Positions 9,128 to 17,899 of a DNA stretch of 64,000 nt are shown in pieces. The notes beneath the pieces are model-generated. The model was not told the origin of the DNA and ran no database searches. It saw only the letters and a list, made by a program, of their open reading frames with translations. The stretch is from JAEYZM01 sp943372195 (GTDB lineage Bacteria; Bacteroidota; Bacteroidia; Sphingobacteriales; Sphingobacteriaceae). Numbering within the stretch: position 1 is the stretch's first letter; each line of letters starts with the position of its first letter. The stretch spans positions 1-64,000 of the forward strand of contig CALRXS010000007.1 of NCBI GenBank assembly GCA_943372195.1. Reading direction: 5' to 3'. Made by a program: the position numbers and the translations under genes.

Positions 9128-10261
9128 ATGAAATATCAAGTATGTAATGTTTGCGTGATGGACACAAGTGATTCCCGGATCACCTTCAACGCTGATGGTC
9201 AATGCAGCAATTGTGAGAATTTTTTGAAAGTAATTAAGCCGCAATGGGATGCGGATGTGAGAGAGGATAGTAAATTCCACACATTAATAGATAGTATCAA
9301 AAAGAAAGGAAAAAACTCAAAGTACGATTGTGTTATAGGATTAAGCGGGGGACTTGATAGTTCTTATTTATTGCATGTTGCTGTTAAAAAATATGGACTC
9401 AGGCCTTTGGTTTTCCATGTGGATGGCGGATGGAACACGGAAGCAGCAGTTAGAAATATCAATGCATTGATTTCTGGTCTTGGCTTGGAATTAATGACTG
9501 ATGTAATAAATTGGAAAGAAATGCGCAGTCTGCAACTAGCTTTTTTCCGTTCCGGCGTACCACATATCGATTTACCGCAGGATCATGCATTTATTGCATC
9601 CCTGTATAAATTTGCTTTACAGAATAATGTCAAATATATATTAAATGGTAGTAACTATTCTACTGAGGGTATAAGGAACCCCGTTAACTGGGGTTGGTTT
9701 GGAACTGATTTAAAACAGATTGAAGATATTCATTCAAAATTTGGTGAATTAAAACTTAAGAAATATCCATTAAGTGGAATTTTGAATCATAAATTCTATC
9801 TTAAATATATCAAAGGTATTAAAGTTGTTACACCTTTAAACTATGTTCAGTATTCTAAAAAAGAAGCTGAGCAGACTTTATATGAAGCATATGGTTGGAT
9901 TCCCTATCCCCAGAAGCATTTCGAATCTCGTTTTACTAAGTTTTATGAAGGACATTGGATGCCAACCCGTTTTGGTTTTGATACTCGTAAACCCCAATTT
10001 TCTAGCCTGATCATTACGGGACAAATGTCTAGAGATGAAGCGATTGCTAGGTTAGCACTTCCAGCTTATCCATTGGAAGAAGTAGAAAAAGACTATGAAT
10101 ACATAGCTTCAAAACTTAGGATTGGAGTTGATGAACTTAAGAAGTTTCATACTATGCCAATTAAAACCTTTAAAGATTACAAGAATCAGGAGTTTCTTTT
10201 CACATTAGGATCTCGTATTACCAGGCTACTTGGTATTGATAAAAACGCAAAAAAAATATAA
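9128..10261 (+). CDS. N-acetyl sugar amidotransferase (WbpG/PseA-type)
   Basis: A 377-aa PP-loop ATP-pyrophosphatase. The PP-loop 'SGGLDS' is at residues 73-78, and Cys6, Cys9, Cys26 and Cys29 form a zinc-ribbon-like N-terminal knuckle ('CNVCVMD', 'CSNC'), as in WbpG of Pseudomonas aeruginosa and PseA of Campylobacter. These enzymes activate an N-acetyl group with ATP and convert it to an acetamidino group using ammonia from a HisH-like glutaminase delivered through a HisF-like protein. Both partners follow immediately (10263 and 11000). The sugar substrate is unknown: the WbpA/B/D/E genes used for the Pseudomonas sugar are not in the window. Confidence 0.92.
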   Translation: MKYQVCNVCVMDTSDSRITFNADGQCSNCENFLKVIKPQWDADVREDSKFHTLIDSIKKKGKNSKYDCVIGLSGGLDSSYLLHVAVKKYGLRPLVFHVDGGWNTEAAVRNINALISGLGLELMTDVINWKEMRSLQLAFFRSGVPHIDLPQDHAFIASLYKFALQNNVKYILNGSNYSTEGIRNPVNWGWFGTDLKQIEDIHSKFGELKLKKYPLSGILNHKFYLKYIKGIKVVTPLNYVQYSKKEAEQTLYEAYGWIPYPQKHFESRFTKFYEGHWMPTRFGFDTRKPQFSSLIITGQMSRDEAIARLALPAYPLEEVEKDYEYIASKLRIGVDELKKFHTMPIKTFKDYKNQEFLFTLGSRITRLLGIDKNAKKI

Positions 10262-10262
10262 C

Positions 10263-11003
10263 ATGTTAAGATCAAGGTACATCCCGGTATTACTTATTGA
10301 AGATGGTGAGCTAACAAAAACAAGAAAATTCGAACAGGGGATTTACGTAGGAGATCCAATAAATGCTATTCGGATATTTAATGAAAAGGAGGTTGATGAA
10401 TTAGGTCTTTTTGATATCTCCATAACAAAGAATGGATCTAAGATCGACTTTGATTTATTAAAAGATGTTGCAGTCAATGCAAACATGCCTCTTACTTATG
10501 GTGGAGGTATAAGATCGGTAGAAGATGCTGTTAGAATAATATCTTTAGGGTTTGAAAAGGTTTCCATCAGCTCCGCTTTTTTTGATACGCCTACACTTGT
10601 AAGTGATATTACTTCTGAAGTGGGTGCTCAAAGTTTAGCAGTTTGTTTAGATGTAAAAAAAATTAGCAACGAATACTATATTTTCACACATCGTGGAACA
10701 AAAAAAACAAAGTGGAACCTATTACAGACTCTCGAATTCATTGAAAAAAATCCAATTGGCGAAGTAATTGTCAACTCAATAGATCGTGACGGAACATTTG
10801 CCGGTTATGATATTGAATTAGCAAAAATAGTACGAAGTAATACATCTGTTAATATTACTATACTCGGTGGATGTAATGGAGTGCCTGATTTTGAAGAGCT
10901 TGAAAAAAGCATAGGGGTTTGTGGTTGTGGTGTAGGCTCTTTTTTTACATTTGTCGGAAAAAACAATGCAGTTTTACTTAATTATAACAAACCTAACAAA
11001 TGA
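10263..11003 (+). CDS. HisF-like amidation partner (HisF2/WbuZ-type)
   Basis: A 246-aa TIM barrel related to the HisF cyclase subunit. I start it at ATG 10263, two bases after the stop of the amidotransferase; an in-frame GTG at 10230 would overlap that gene. Alignment to HisF puts Leu11 where HisF has the catalytic Asp11, while the second catalytic Asp ('AVCLDVKK') is kept. Loss of Asp11 argues against histidine biosynthesis and for a role as ammonia channel and scaffold in sugar amidation, as proposed for WbuZ/HisF2. The gene overlaps the HisH-like gene by 4 bp (ATGA), suggesting coupled translation of a complex. Confidence 0.9.
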   Translation: MLRSRYIPVLLIEDGELTKTRKFEQGIYVGDPINAIRIFNEKEVDELGLFDISITKNGSKIDFDLLKDVAVNANMPLTYGGGIRSVEDAVRIISLGFEKVSISSAFFDTPTLVSDITSEVGAQSLAVCLDVKKISNEYYIFTHRGTKKTKWNLLQTLEFIEKNPIGEVIVNSIDRDGTFAGYDIELAKIVRSNTSVNITILGGCNGVPDFEELEKSIGVCGCGVGSFFTFVGKNNAVLLNYNKPNK

Positions 11004-11632
11004 TTGGTATAATAAACTATGGTTCCGGTAATTTAATCGCTTTCGTGAATGTTTTTAAATCTTTAGAGAAAAAAACAAAGATTATCAATGATCCTGCTGA
11101 CTTAAAACTTTGCTCACATATTCTAATGCCAGGCGTAAGTGCATGGGATACCACCATGAAATCTTTAAACAAATTTAAGGAAACGGGTACATTAATGGAA
11201 TGTGTATTTAATAAAAAAATTCCATTCCTGGGTGTTTGTGTAGGCATGCAGATTTTATCCTCAACAAGTGAGGAAGGAAGTATGCCTGGATTGAATTGGA
11301 TCGAAGGGAGTGTACGACGGTTACCTGTTGAAAATATGCCTTATAAAGGGAATTATCTTGGCCCTAAATTACCGCATATGGGTTGGAATACAGTAATGGA
11401 CCGAACTAACATTGATTTGATGGCGAGGTTACCAGAAAACCCTGAGTTCTACTTTTTGCATAGTTATTTTTTTGACGCAGTAAATAGCAATAACATCGCA
11501 GCAACAGCAAAACACATTGATTTTAATTTTCCAGTAATAGTTCAAAATGAAAATATTTTTGGAGTACAATTCCATCCAGAAAAAAGCCACATCAATGGAA
11601 AGATTCTGTTAGAAAATTTTTCCAACCTATAA
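11000..11632 (+). CDS. HisH-like glutamine amidotransferase (HisH2/WbuY-type)
   Basis: A 210-aa class I glutaminase. The nucleophile elbow is 'LGVCVGMQ' with Cys80, and the His-Glu pair is in 'VQFHPEKS' near residue 190, so the triad is complete. The N-terminus 'IGIINYGSGNL' matches HisH. It should release ammonia from glutamine for the WbpG-like enzyme two genes upstream. Start overlaps the HisF-like stop by 4 bp. Because there is no other his gene nearby and the HisF partner lacks Asp11, I assign it to polysaccharide amidation rather than histidine synthesis. Confidence 0.92.
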   Translation: MIGIINYGSGNLIAFVNVFKSLEKKTKIINDPADLKLCSHILMPGVSAWDTTMKSLNKFKETGTLMECVFNKKIPFLGVCVGMQILSSTSEEGSMPGLNWIEGSVRRLPVENMPYKGNYLGPKLPHMGWNTVMDRTNIDLMARLPENPEFYFLHSYFFDAVNSNNIAATAKHIDFNFPVIVQNENIFGVQFHPEKSHINGKILLENFSNL

Positions 11633-11654
11633 TATTTTCCCTTTTAATAAAACC

Positions 11655-13766
11655 ATGAAACAAATTATACAATCGTTTAAGACAGGTGATACTATATTAG
11701 AGGACGTGCCCGCACCAATCGTATCCAAGGGGCATTTACTGATTAAGACAACCCATACACTTGTGAGCTTAGGCACGGAACGTATGTTGGTAGAATTCGG
11801 AAGAAGTAATCTTATTTCGAAAGCTAGGCAACAACCTGATAAAGTAAAAGAAGTACTAAATAAAATTAAAACAGAAGGCCTTCTTCCTACCCTTGAGGCA
11901 GTCTTTAATAAACTCGGTGAACCTTTGCCATTGGGTTACTGTAATGTTGGTAAGGTGATTGGAATCGGAGAAGGTGTACATGGGTTTAGTATAGGAGACC
12001 GTGTTGCCTCTAATGGTCAGCATGCTGAAATAGTGTCTGTGCCGATGAACCTAGTTAGTAAAGTTCCAGATAATGTTAGTGATATCGAAGCTACGTTTAC
12101 TGTAATCGGCAGCATCGGGCTACAGGGTATTCGCTTAGTAAATCCAACCTTTGGTGAAACTATTGTAGTAGTTGGGCTAGGTCTAATAGGACTCATCACC
12201 GCGCAATTATTAATGGCCAACGGATGTAAGGTAATCGGAGTAGACTTTGATCAAACCAAACTAGATTTGGCAAAGAAATGGAATATAATAACCTGCAATC
12301 CCAAGCAGGAAGATGTGGTTAAGTTTGTCCAAGGTATTACAGGTGGCATTGGTTCAGATGCTGTGATTATTACAGCTTCGGCAAAAACAGATGAGATAAT
12401 AAGTCAGGCTGCAAATATGTCTAGAAAACGAGGACGGATTGTATTAGTGGGAGTTATCGGATTAAATATCAGTAGGGCGGAATTTTATGAAAAAGAATTA
12501 TCATTTCAGGTATCTTGTTCATACGGACCAGGTAGATATGATCATAACTATGAACAAAAAGGGAATGATTACCCACTGCCATTTGTTAGATGGACTGAAA
12601 AAAGAAATTTTGAAGCGATTTTAGATAGCATATCAAGCGGAAGATTACATGTGAATGATATGGTAACAGAAGTTGTACCGCTCATAGAATATCAAAACAT
12701 TTATGGTAAAATTGGCAAATCAGGTTCGATTGCATCCATCTTGGAATATCCGGTTAATGATGAGAAATTGCACAACACGGTTGTTCTCTTAAAGAAGAAG
12801 TTTGATGGCCAGAAGGGAGTCGTTGGTGTAATTGGGGCTGGAAATTTTACCAAAATGACTATGTTGCCAATGATGAAAAAATCTGGAGCACAGTTCAAAT
12901 ATATTGCGAGTCAAGGAGGTGTAACTTCAACTGCGCTTGCTAAAAAATTTGGGTTTAGCCACAGCACTACTGATTACCAGGAAATTTTGAATGATACAGA
13001 TGTAGACTTAGTAATGATTACTACTCGGCATAATCTTCATGCTTCTATGGCAATAGAAGCATTAAAGAAAAATAAACATGTTTTTATTGAAAAACCTTTA
13101 GCATTGAACAAAACCGAATTAGATGAACTGATAGCTGCAGTCAATGAATCGAGAGGAAGTATTACAGTGGGTTTCAATCGGAGATTTTCACCACATTCGT
13201 TAAAAATCAAGCAGCATATCGGAACAGGACCAATGAATATCATAGCAACAATGAATGCCGGTTTTATACCCGCTAATGTTTGGGTGCAGGATTTAAAAGT
13301 TGGTGGCGGTCGAATTATTGGTGAAGCATGTCATTTAATAGATTTATGCAGTTATTTTACAGGTTCTAAAGTAATTTCAGTTTGCATGAATGCAATGGGG
13401 CGTAATCCTGAAGAAAACACCTTTAATTCATCGATATTGTTGAAGTACGAGGATGGCTCAAATGCTGTTATTAATTATTTTGCTAACGGAAGTAAAATAT
13501 ATTCAAAAGAAAGAATTGAAATATATAGTCAAGGAAGAACTGTTGTAATGGATAATTTCCGCAAAACCTTAGCTTATGGATTTAATGGCTTCAATAGTTT
13601 AAAAACTTCTCTAGACAAAGGTCATAAAAATCAGTTCAATTCTATTATCAAAAAAGTACAACAGGGAGGTGAACCCTTGATTTCTTTCGATTCATTAATC
13701 AATACATCCTTAACAACTTTTGGAGCTATTGAAAGTTTAATAGAACGTAAGTGGATTGACATATAA
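11655..13766 (+). CDS. Bi-domain oxidoreductase: MDR alcohol-dehydrogenase-like plus Gfo/Idh/MocA
   Basis: A 703-aa fusion. Residues 1-365 form a zinc-alcohol-dehydrogenase-like (MDR) unit with a Rossmann motif 'VVVGLGLIGLITAQL' near residue 170. Residues 385-703 form a Gfo/Idh/MocA-type dehydrogenase with 'VVGVIGAGNFTKMTM' near 390 and the typical 'FIEKPLAL' (catalytic Lys) near 475. Both are NAD(P)-binding, so the protein could carry out two successive redox steps on one nucleotide sugar or glycan. The same fusion accompanies heparinase-like genes in polysaccharide loci of several phyla, and a heparinase-like gene is present here at 17900. The reaction is not known to me. Confidence 0.87.
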   Translation: MKQIIQSFKTGDTILEDVPAPIVSKGHLLIKTTHTLVSLGTERMLVEFGRSNLISKARQQPDKVKEVLNKIKTEGLLPTLEAVFNKLGEPLPLGYCNVGKVIGIGEGVHGFSIGDRVASNGQHAEIVSVPMNLVSKVPDNVSDIEATFTVIGSIGLQGIRLVNPTFGETIVVVGLGLIGLITAQLLMANGCKVIGVDFDQTKLDLAKKWNIITCNPKQEDVVKFVQGITGGIGSDAVIITASAKTDEIISQAANMSRKRGRIVLVGVIGLNISRAEFYEKELSFQVSCSYGPGRYDHNYEQKGNDYPLPFVRWTEKRNFEAILDSISSGRLHVNDMVTEVVPLIEYQNIYGKIGKSGSIASILEYPVNDEKLHNTVVLLKKKFDGQKGVVGVIGAGNFTKMTMLPMMKKSGAQFKYIASQGGVTSTALAKKFGFSHSTTDYQEILNDTDVDLVMITTRHNLHASMAIEALKKNKHVFIEKPLALNKTELDELIAAVNESRGSITVGFNRRFSPHSLKIKQHIGTGPMNIIATMNAGFIPANVWVQDLKVGGGRIIGEACHLIDLCSYFTGSKVISVCMNAMGRNPEENTFNSSILLKYEDGSNAVINYFANGSKIYSKERIEIYSQGRTVVMDNFRKTLAYGFNGFNSLKTSLDKGHKNQFNSIIKKVQQGGEPLISFDSLINTSLTTFGAIESLIERKWIDI

Positions 13767-13835
13767 AATAAATAACAATGAAAACAGCTTTGATAGCTAA
13801 TAATATGTCATATTCTTATATATAATTCTTTTTTA

Positions 13836-13985
13836 ATGACTCTCTTATATATTGATCCTGGAACAGGAAGTTTTTTAATTCAGGTACTTATCGCTACTGC
13901 GGTGTCAATATTGATGTTCATAAAGAATATCAAAATTGCTTTGAAAAATTTATGGAACAGAATATTTAGGTTCAAAAAAAAGTAA
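13836..13985 (+). CDS. Small IDPGTGS membrane mini-protein
   Basis: A 49-aa ORF running from ATG 13836 to TAA 13985; the next gene's ATG follows with no gap. The peptide begins M-T-L-L-Y-I-D-P-G-T-G-S, continues with one hydrophobic helix (residues 13-30, 'FLIQVLIATAVSILMFI') and ends with a strongly basic tail ('WNRIFRFKKK'). I recall small proteins with the same IDPGTGS start in other phyla beside methyltransferase and sulfatase-like genes of surface-polysaccharide loci, and that is the context here. The motif, single membrane helix, basic tail and perfect gene spacing support a real gene. Function unknown; perhaps a small subunit of the following membrane enzyme. Confidence 0.75.
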   Translation: MTLLYIDPGTGSFLIQVLIATAVSILMFIKNIKIALKNLWNRIFRFKKK

Positions 13986-15344
13986 ATGACCAGAGAACCA
14001 AGTTCATTTAGAGATCCTGATTCGAGCTTAGAGTTTGATACTAATTTTTACTATCGAAAAATTAGTATTAATTATTTACCCCATTACCTTTATTTTAAAG
14101 AATCAGGTTTAAAAGACTTACTAATCAAACATGGTTATATATTACCTTTTGAAGAAATTTTAGATGAAAACACAGATGTTGGCTTTACAAATCTAGTACT
14201 TAGAACTGAAATAATACCCTTTATCTCATATCCTTATGAATGGTCTTTTTCCCAACTTAAAACTGCAGCATTACAAACCTTAAAAATAAATTTAATAGCA
14301 CTCGAATGTGGTATGATATTAAAAGATTCTAGTGCTTATAATATTCAATTTATTGGTTCAAAGGCAATATTTATAGACATTTCATCATTCGAAATTTATA
14401 GAAGCAATTCTATTTGGGTCGGCTATCAACAGTTTTGTAAACATTTTTTAGCCCCATTGCTATTATCCTCTTATATAGACGTACGTTTAATTAAATTATT
14501 GCTTACAAACTTAGATGGAATAGATCTTTCCTTAACCAGGAAATTGTTGCCAATAAGGTCATTTTTTAACTCTGGAGTATTTTTACATATAGTCGTAAAC
14601 TCTATAGGTATAAAGTCAAATAATAGTAACAAAACTATTAAACTAAAGGAGAGCGCCTTGAGATCTATTTTTGATCATCTAACAAGTACAATAAAAAATC
14701 TTAATATAGGAAATAAAGATTCTGAATGGGTGAATTATTATAATCGTACAAATTATTCAGATACTGGGCTGCTTCAAAAATCAAAAATAATAGAAACATT
14801 CATTAAGGGACTAGATATTAAAACGGCGCTAGATATAGGCGCAAATGATGGTACATTTTCACTATTACTTGCAAACAAATCTATTTACACTGTATCTACT
14901 GATATTGATGAACTTGCAGTTGAGCAGAATTTTATCAATGCAATAATGGATGATAACGCTAATTTGCTTTCATTGCATTTAAACTTTGCAAATCCAACGC
15001 CAGCTATTGGTTGGGATAATACTGAACGTAAATCATTTTTTGGAAGAGCCAATTTTGATATTGTTTTAGCTTTAGCAGTTATTCATCATTTTGTAATTAC
15101 GTATGATTTGACCTTTGAAATGATAGCTGAAAGATTTTCTAAACTTGGCAAGTATTTGATTATTGAGTTTCCGCTGCCTGAGGACGAAAAAGTAGAAATT
15201 ATTTCAAGAACTAAACTAGTTCAATTTTCTAGATATAATATTGAAAATTTCAAAAGCGCATTTGATAAATATTTTAACGAGTTAGATAGTAAGTTAGTTG
15301 ACACCAATAATAGGATAATTTTTTTATATGGAACAAAAGGCTAG
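13986..15344 (+). CDS. Class I SAM-dependent methyltransferase with N-terminal extension
   Basis: A 452-aa protein. The C-terminal third holds a class I methyltransferase fold: motif I 'ALDIGANDGTF' near residue 280, an acidic loop 'STDIDELAV', and 'FDIVLALAVIHHF' as motif IV. Residues 1-260 form a large N-terminal region without a motif I recognise; it includes a 'DSSAYNIQFIGSKAIFIDISSF' segment that recalls a kinase-like (DxxxxN...D) arrangement, but that is only an impression. The stop lies 17 bp inside the next gene. The unit mini-protein/methyltransferase/sulfatase-like enzyme looks like one functional cassette, probably modifying the glycan or its terminal group. Confidence 0.8.
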   Translation: MTREPSSFRDPDSSLEFDTNFYYRKISINYLPHYLYFKESGLKDLLIKHGYILPFEEILDENTDVGFTNLVLRTEIIPFISYPYEWSFSQLKTAALQTLKINLIALECGMILKDSSAYNIQFIGSKAIFIDISSFEIYRSNSIWVGYQQFCKHFLAPLLLSSYIDVRLIKLLLTNLDGIDLSLTRKLLPIRSFFNSGVFLHIVVNSIGIKSNNSNKTIKLKESALRSIFDHLTSTIKNLNIGNKDSEWVNYYNRTNYSDTGLLQKSKIIETFIKGLDIKTALDIGANDGTFSLLLANKSIYTVSTDIDELAVEQNFINAIMDDNANLLSLHLNFANPTPAIGWDNTERKSFFGRANFDIVLALAVIHHFVITYDLTFEMIAERFSKLGKYLIIEFPLPEDEKVEIISRTKLVQFSRYNIENFKSAFDKYFNELDSKLVDTNNRIIFLYGTKG

Positions 15345-16854
15345 ACAAATGAAATTTGGATATGCCGCAGCTGTGCTGCTATCAATGTATCCTGTATTGC
15401 AACCTTTTATGAGGAACATAGAGGTGCTAAATTGGAACCAAATCTTAATTCCATTATCTATAATAGTAATTTTTTCATCTCTTCTCTATTTAGCATTTTC
15501 AATTATAATTAAAGACACCTATACTAAAGCTATTGTAGTCTCAGTCATAAATAATGTCTTTTTTTTATATAATGATCTCCATGTATTCTTGTCAGCTCAG
15601 TCTAATTTCTTAAATATAATTTCCAGACACCGTTTTTTAATTCCGGCGTTATTTATTATTATCTCTTGCTTTGTTTACTGGGTAAGTTATTCAGAATTTA
15701 AAATCAAGAAAGCGCTACTTGTTTTTTTATTTGTTTTAAATGTATTACCCTTTTCGTATCTTTTTTATGCAAAAAGTGGAGTTCTAAATTCTCAAATTAA
15801 AGATTATCCGGTACAGAATCTTTCAAGCCTTAACAAAAATTCGCCGGATGTATTTTTTATCATATTAGACATGTATCCCTCAAATTTAGTATTAGATAAG
15901 TACTTTAGATTTGATAATAAAGAATTTACAAACAAATTAGAGTCTTTAGGATTTAATGTTTTCTCTAACTCAAAGTCTAATTATTCCCGGACATCTCTTT
16001 CATTGGCGTCTATTCTGAATATGGAATATATACATAATGAGTCAGATACAATTTCTAACGAATTAACTGTTTCTAATTTGAATTATATTCTCGAAAATGG
16101 AAAGGTGCAAAACTATTTCAAAAAAAAGGGATATAATTTTTATTGGTTTGAAGGAGGGTATCTAAGTGGTAAAAAAGAATATGCAAGTAATGAAATTTTT
16201 ATTCCAGTTCCAGGTACATTATATTCAAGACAAGAATCTGCTGATAATGATTTTTTGATGCATTTTATAAATAATTCAGTCTTATCTCCGTTTTCAGAAA
16301 AAATTAAAATTATATCGGTTGAAATTTTCAGAAAAAGAATAAATAATATATTATTTAATCTTCCGATTTTGGCTAAAAACAAAGATTACAAATTTGTATT
16401 TGCACATATTATGGCTCCGCATCCCCCATTTATTTTTGGTGAAAATGGTGAGAAAATATATTATTCAGAAAGCAGTATGGATAAAAAGTCTACGTTTATT
16501 AATCAGCTAAAATATATAAATAAGCGGATGATTGATGTTTTGGAAAAAATCGTAAAGTCAAATAACGGGAGGGATAAAATTATTATAATTCAAGGTGATC
16601 ATGGCACAAGAGAGATACTACCAAACAATATTTATTCTTCAAAGCAGAACTGGGTAGAAGAGGCATTTGGCAATTTTAATGCGGTTTACTTTTCTGATAC
16701 GACTAAAAATGCGAAAGTGAAATATTTTACTCCTGTGAATACTTTTAGATTCATATTTAATCTAGAATTTAATGAGCATTTTAAATTTTTAGATGATAAA
16801 GAGTATTATACAGATTTTAAATTTCCTTTAAAAATTCATAAAATAGAAAAGTAA
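15328..16854 (+). CDS. Membrane-anchored sulfatase/alkaline-phosphatase-superfamily protein
   Basis: A 508-aa protein with about five N-terminal membrane helices (residues 8-155) and a periplasmic domain of the sulfatase/phosphoethanolamine-transferase superfamily. Metal-site elements visible are 'DVFFIILDMYPS' near residue 173 (first Asp), 'FAHIMAPHPPFIF' (His), and 'IIIQGDHGTRE' near 418 (Asp-His). The nucleophile region around 'SNYSRTSLSLASIL' supplies Ser/Thr rather than a C-x-P-x-R formylglycine site, so a transferase (for example of a phospho-group) is more likely than a sulfatase. It overlaps the preceding methyltransferase gene by 17 bp. Confidence 0.82.
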   Translation: MEQKARQMKFGYAAAVLLSMYPVLQPFMRNIEVLNWNQILIPLSIIVIFSSLLYLAFSIIIKDTYTKAIVVSVINNVFFLYNDLHVFLSAQSNFLNIISRHRFLIPALFIIISCFVYWVSYSEFKIKKALLVFLFVLNVLPFSYLFYAKSGVLNSQIKDYPVQNLSSLNKNSPDVFFIILDMYPSNLVLDKYFRFDNKEFTNKLESLGFNVFSNSKSNYSRTSLSLASILNMEYIHNESDTISNELTVSNLNYILENGKVQNYFKKKGYNFYWFEGGYLSGKKEYASNEIFIPVPGTLYSRQESADNDFLMHFINNSVLSPFSEKIKIISVEIFRKRINNILFNLPILAKNKDYKFVFAHIMAPHPPFIFGENGEKIYYSESSMDKKSTFINQLKYINKRMIDVLEKIVKSNNGRDKIIIIQGDHGTREILPNNIYSSKQNWVEEAFGNFNAVYFSDTTKNAKVKYFTPVNTFRFIFNLEFNEHFKFLDDKEYYTDFKFPLKIHKIEK

Positions 16855-17085
16855 TAAAAGAAACTTTAAAAGCATATTACACTCACCTAAAATCAGGTAA
16901 CAAAAAAAACGAATCAAATCAAATCATAAAGCACACACAATCGATTCTTTGTATATTGATTAGAAAAAATTACTTATTATTATTTAAGTGTAATTAAAGT
17001 CCTAACACCAAAAAAAATGATCGTGCATAATTTGAATGATCTTTAAAAATTTAAGGTTAAAATATATTTTAAAAGAAAAATTAAT

Positions 17086-17859
17086 ATGAAACAAAAGTTG
17101 AGTTCTTTAAACCCTTTCCCAATTAACGCTAAAGCCCATTTTTGGGAAGTTTTAAATAATAATGGCACATCAGAACTGCATTTAGACTTTGGCTCACATG
17201 ATGGCAAAGCCATTGTAGAACTGGTAAAATCAGGTGTTGTAAAAAAAGCAATCGGATTAGACGCCAACAGTGAAGTAGTAAAAAATTCACAGGAGTCATT
17301 GCCTCCAAATGTAGAATTGGTTACAATCGTTGTTGGAGAAAAAATTCCTTTCCCAGATGAGACATTTACTAGTGTTAGCCTATTTGGTGTTTTAGAGCAT
17401 GTATTTGACCAGAACAAACTCCTTAATGAGTTAAACAGGGTTACCAAAAAAGGAGGGCTCTTTGTTGTAGCTGTACCAGGTAAACATTTCTTTTCTTTTA
17501 TGGACATGGGAAACTGGAAATTTGTTTTCCCTAAGGCACACAAATTTTTTGTGACAACCTGGAAAGGAAAAGAATATTACCAGAATAGGTATGCAACTAA
17601 TAAAGATGGATTAATTGGTGATATAGAAGCGGAGAAAGCTTGGCACCAGCATTTTACAAAAAAAGAACTACAATCATTGTTAAGCAAATACTCATTTGAA
17701 ACAATAGCAGTTGACGGTTTTGGTTTTTTTTGGCGTGTGCTGAGAAATATACGGTTCTTCTCCCCAGGGATAATTAAGAAAATTATTGACAAATTGGTTT
17801 TAACTGACCAGAAGTTATTCTCGAGTGCTGAGATTTGGGTAATTACTAGGAAATCGTAG
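17086..17859 (+). CDS. Class I SAM-dependent methyltransferase
   Basis: A 257-aa single-domain methyltransferase. Motif I is 'LHLDFGSHDGKAIVEL' (residues 29-44), followed by an acidic 'GLDANSEVV' and a motif-IV-like 'FTSVSLFGVLEHVFDQ'. The tail 'EIWVITRKS' is a typical last strand. It is shorter than the first methyltransferase and shows no extra domain. It begins a new sub-block after a 231-bp gap that follows the sulfatase-like gene and precedes the heparinase-like gene by 40 bp. Substrate unknown; O-methylation of a sugar or of a carboxyl group is possible. Confidence 0.85.
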   Translation: MKQKLSSLNPFPINAKAHFWEVLNNNGTSELHLDFGSHDGKAIVELVKSGVVKKAIGLDANSEVVKNSQESLPPNVELVTIVVGEKIPFPDETFTSVSLFGVLEHVFDQNKLLNELNRVTKKGGLFVVAVPGKHFFSFMDMGNWKFVFPKAHKFFVTTWKGKEYYQNRYATNKDGLIGDIEAEKAWHQHFTKKELQSLLSKYSFETIAVDGFGFFWRVLRNIRFFSPGIIKKIIDKLVLTDQKLFSSAEIWVITRKS

Positions 17860-17899
17860 ATATTTTCATTCCTTAATACATTATTCTTAATTAAAAGAT

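Noticed and set aside
10230..11632. Histidine biosynthesis hisF-hisH pair
   Set aside because: No other his genes; HisF Asp11 is Leu; the pair is fused by overlap to a WbpG-type amidotransferase in a polysaccharide locus.
15328..16854. True sulfatase
   Set aside because: No C/S-x-P-x-R formylglycine motif; the membrane topology and Ser/Thr site suit a transferase of the same superfamily.
16855..17085. Missed small gene or RNA in the 231-bp gap
   Set aside because: Only short frames without motifs and a 4-bp hairpin ACCT/AGGT; nothing that can be supported.
17043..17543. 166-codon minus-strand ORF
   Set aside because: Antisense to the methyltransferase at 17086, whose motifs are clear.
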